Below, in pieces: positions 7,179-8,498 of a stretch of 8,498 nt of DNA. The first letter of the stretch is position 1. Each line of letters begins with the position of its first letter. Origin of the DNA: Equadaptatus sp045601305 (lineage in GTDB: Bacteria > Synergistota > Synergistia > Synergistales > Synergistaceae); contig JAZRZG010000188.1 in NCBI GenBank assembly GCA_045601305.1, positions 1-8,498 on the forward strand, given 5' to 3'. The notes under the pieces are model-generated. The model was not told the origin of the DNA and searched no databases. It was given only the letters and a program-made list of their open reading frames with translations. The translations under genes were made by a program, and so were the position numbers.

Positions 7179-7733
7179 GTGACAATACTTATAGTTTTGA
7201 TTATCATTATCGGAATTATCGCGCTCTGGCTTATGGGAACCTACAACAGCCTTGTTAAATTTCGCAACTTCAAAGACGAAGCGTGGAGCGGCATAGATGT
7301 TCAGCTCAAACGCCGTTTTGACCTCATTCCCAATCTTGTCGAGACAGTTAAAGGTTACGCCGCACATGAACAGCAGACCTTTGAGAATATCACCAAAGCC
7401 CGTGCTGCGGTAAATCAGGCTGGACCTGACGCAGAAAAACGTATTGCGGCAGAAAACGAACTGGCAGGGACACTCCGCACGCTTTTTGCCGTTGCGGAAA
7501 ACTACCCTGAACTCAAAGCGAACACGAATTTCCTTGATCTGCAGCAGCAGCTTTCAAAAATAGAAGACGAACTGCAGCTTGCGCGCCGCTACTACAACGG
7601 AACGGCAAGAAACATGAACAACGCTGTTCAGCGATTCCCTGCTGTGCTTGTAGCAAATTTATTCGGTTTCCGACCGGTTGCCTACTTTGAAACAGCAGAA
7701 GCGGAAAAGGCAGCCCCGCAGGTTAAGTTTTAA
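7179..7733 (+). CDS. lemA: LemA family membrane-anchored protein
   Basis: This 184-residue protein has one N-terminal membrane segment (about residues 2-20, very rich in Ile and Leu) and then a soluble helical domain typical of LemA. The conserved blocks are EAWSGIDVQLKRRFDLIPNLV at about 34-54, KGYAAHEQ at 58-65, and ENYPELKAN through EDELQLARRYYN at 107-140, followed by VQRFPAVLVANLFGF. The family forms an antiparallel helical bundle; its function is poorly known, with proposed links to membrane stress or proteolysis. An upstream GTG at 7170 overlaps the ribosome site AAAGAGG (7164-7170), so the GTG at 7179, with an eight-base spacer, is the better start. Unlike many lemA loci, no TPM-domain protein or HtpX protease follows. 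The next gene is a DUF486 membrane protein 15 bases on. Confidence 0.9.
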   Translation: MTILIVLIIIIGIIALWLMGTYNSLVKFRNFKDEAWSGIDVQLKRRFDLIPNLVETVKGYAAHEQQTFENITKARAAVNQAGPDAEKRIAAENELAGTLRTLFAVAENYPELKANTNFLDLQQQLSKIEDELQLARRYYNGTARNMNNAVQRFPAVLVANLFGFRPVAYFETAEAEKAAPQVKF

Positions 7734-7748
7734 GAAAGGATAACCTTG

Positions 7749-8090
7749 ATGCTGCAGAAAGCTGTACCGCTTCTTTTCCTTATAATATCAAATATGTTCA
7801 TGACATACGCATGGTACGGACATCTCAAAAAACTGGGAGACAAACCGTTTTACATAGCGATACTTGTCAGTTGGTGCGTTGCGTTTTTCGAGTACTGCTT
7901 TCAAGTACCAGGCAACAGACTGGGTTTTAAGGTGTACACACTTCCGCAGTTAAAAATTATTCAGGAAGTCATAACCATGTGCGTGTTCGCAGGGTTTTGC
8001 TGCGTTGTGATGAAAGAAAAACTTTCACTGAACTTCCTCTATGCGGCACTCTGCATGACAGGCGCGGTATATTTCATCTTCCGCGGATAA
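7749..8090 (+). CDS. DUF486 (DMT-like) small integral membrane protein
   Basis: This 113-residue protein has four predicted membrane segments at roughly 5-22, 33-51, 68-87 and 92-110. Recognisable family blocks are SNMFMTYAWYGHLK (14-27), ILVSWCVAFFEYCFQVPGNR (38-57) and QLKIIQEVIT (67-76), and the length is normal for the family. It resembles half of a drug/metabolite transporter, but no substrate is established. A TTG at 7746 is directly in frame before the ATG at 7749. The ribosome site AAAGGA at 7735-7740 gives spacings of five and eight, so the ATG is preferred. It lies 15 bases after lemA and is probably co-transcribed with it. The pair is closed by the terminator just downstream. Confidence 0.9.
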   Translation: MLQKAVPLLFLIISNMFMTYAWYGHLKKLGDKPFYIAILVSWCVAFFEYCFQVPGNRLGFKVYTLPQLKIIQEVITMCVFAGFCCVVMKEKLSLNFLYAALCMTGAVYFIFRG

Positions 8091-8099
8091 CTGACGAAC

Positions 8100-8130
8100 A
8101 AAAAGCTCCGCATTTGTGCGGAGCTTTTTT
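8100..8130 (+). terminator. Strong intrinsic terminator after lemA-DUF486
   Basis: A GC-rich stem GCTCCGCA (8105-8112) pairs perfectly with TGCGGAGC (8117-8124) around a TTTG loop. It is flanked by five A on the left and six T on the right, so it could also act in reverse. It starts 10 bases after the DUF486 stop and insulates the rRNA promoter downstream. Confidence 0.93.
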
Positions 8131-8146
8131 GTTATGGGCAATTTTG

Positions 8147-8200
8147 AAAAAAACAGAAAAGAACAGAAGAACAGAAAAAAATCCAAAAAAGTGAAAAAAA
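8147..8200 (+). promoter_or_regulatory. Phased A-tracts / UP-element-like region before the rRNA promoter
   Basis: A-runs start at 8147, 8157, 8175, 8185 and 8194, close to ten-base phasing with one short position near 8167. AACAGAA is repeated at 8152, 8162 and 8170. The tracts at 8185-8190 and 8194-8200 lie where the two UP-element subsites for the RNA polymerase alpha subunit would be. In-phase A-tracts usually bend DNA, as seen upstream of strong rRNA promoters. Confidence 0.65.
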
Positions 8201-8204
8201 TGTG

Positions 8205-8233
8205 TTGACAAACCATTTAAAGGAGAGTAATAT
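8205..8233 (+). promoter_or_regulatory. rRNA operon promoter
   Basis: A perfect -35 TTGACA (8205-8210) is separated by exactly 17 bases from the -10-like TAATAT (8228-8233). Transcription would start near 8240-8242, about 136 bases before mature 16S rRNA. GGAGA (8222-8226) and TCTCC (8235-8239) form an inverted repeat around the -10. The C-rich stretch before the start would fit a stringently controlled rRNA promoter, but this is inference. Confidence 0.85.
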
Positions 8234-8240
8234 ATCTCCC

Positions 8241-8376
8241 GTTGCGCGTCCGGCGCCCCCAAAGAGGAGGGCTGAACGAGCAGCAGGCACCATGAGAGAA
8301 GAATAAGGGCAAAAAGAGAAGAAAACCAGCTTAAGAAGCGGCAGCCAGTAAAAGACGATGAGTTACGATCCGGAAT
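8241..8376 (+). ncRNA. 5' leader of the pre-rRNA transcript
   Basis: This segment lies between the promoter and the inferred mature 16S end. It begins GC-rich (GCGCGTCCGGCGCCCCC) and turns purine-rich. I see no protein gene, no tRNA and no convincing boxA. Part of it should pair with sequence beyond the 16S 3' end to form the RNase III processing stem, but that partner is outside the window. The only ATG near 8292 opens a four-codon frame and is not credible. Confidence 0.6.

Positions 8377-8498
<122 letters not shown>

Noticed and set aside
8292..8306. ATG-AGA-GAA-GAA-stop mini frame in the rRNA leader, with an AGGAGG upstream
   Set aside because: The purine-rich stretch is more than 15 bases too far from the ATG, the frame is four codons long, and the leader is not expected to be translated.

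Overview
The window looks like ordinary chromosome from a Gram-negative-type (diderm) anaerobic bacterium of moderate GC. The diderm inference rests on an autotransporter with a C-terminal outer-membrane barrel at the left edge. The first ~120 bases of a 16S rRNA gene at the right edge are clearly bacterial. Their wording and the gene set make Synergistota my best guess, with Negativicutes the main alternative; this is an inference from memory and the 16S stretch is too short to settle it.

Layout from left to right. (1) At 1-1404 on + is the 3' part of an autotransporter gene, cut by the window edge. (2) At 1405-1602 is a 198-base convergent spacer with five tandem TAGCAC-type heptamers, two terminator-like hairpins, a 12-base direct repeat and a REP-like bulged hairpin. 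(3) At 5491-1603 on - is a two-gene, translationally coupled operon: a SNF2-family helicase/translocase followed by a SWIM zinc-finger protein. (4) At 5492-5641 is a divergent promoter region with back-to-back extended -10 elements and a diverged direct repeat. (5) At 5642-7066 on + is argH, argininosuccinate lyase, the last step of arginine synthesis, with no other arg gene in view. (6) At 7179-8090 on + are lemA and a small DUF486 membrane protein, closed by a strong intrinsic terminator. (7) At 8147-8498 on + is the start of an rRNA operon: phased A-tracts, a consensus-like promoter with a 17-base spacer, a ~136-base leader and the 5' end of 16S rRNA.

Most genes are housekeeping or conserved families. 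The SNF2 and SWIM proteins very probably act together on nucleic acid; homologous pairs occur in other bacteria, but their role is poorly defined. I see no mobile element, CRISPR array, tRNA or clearly new system. The points most worth a second look are the coupled SNF2-SWIM pair, the repeat-dense spacer behind the autotransporter, the unusual isoleucine codon use and C-terminus of the autotransporter, the shared promoter form TGCTAYAAT, and the curved-DNA-like region before the rRNA promoter.
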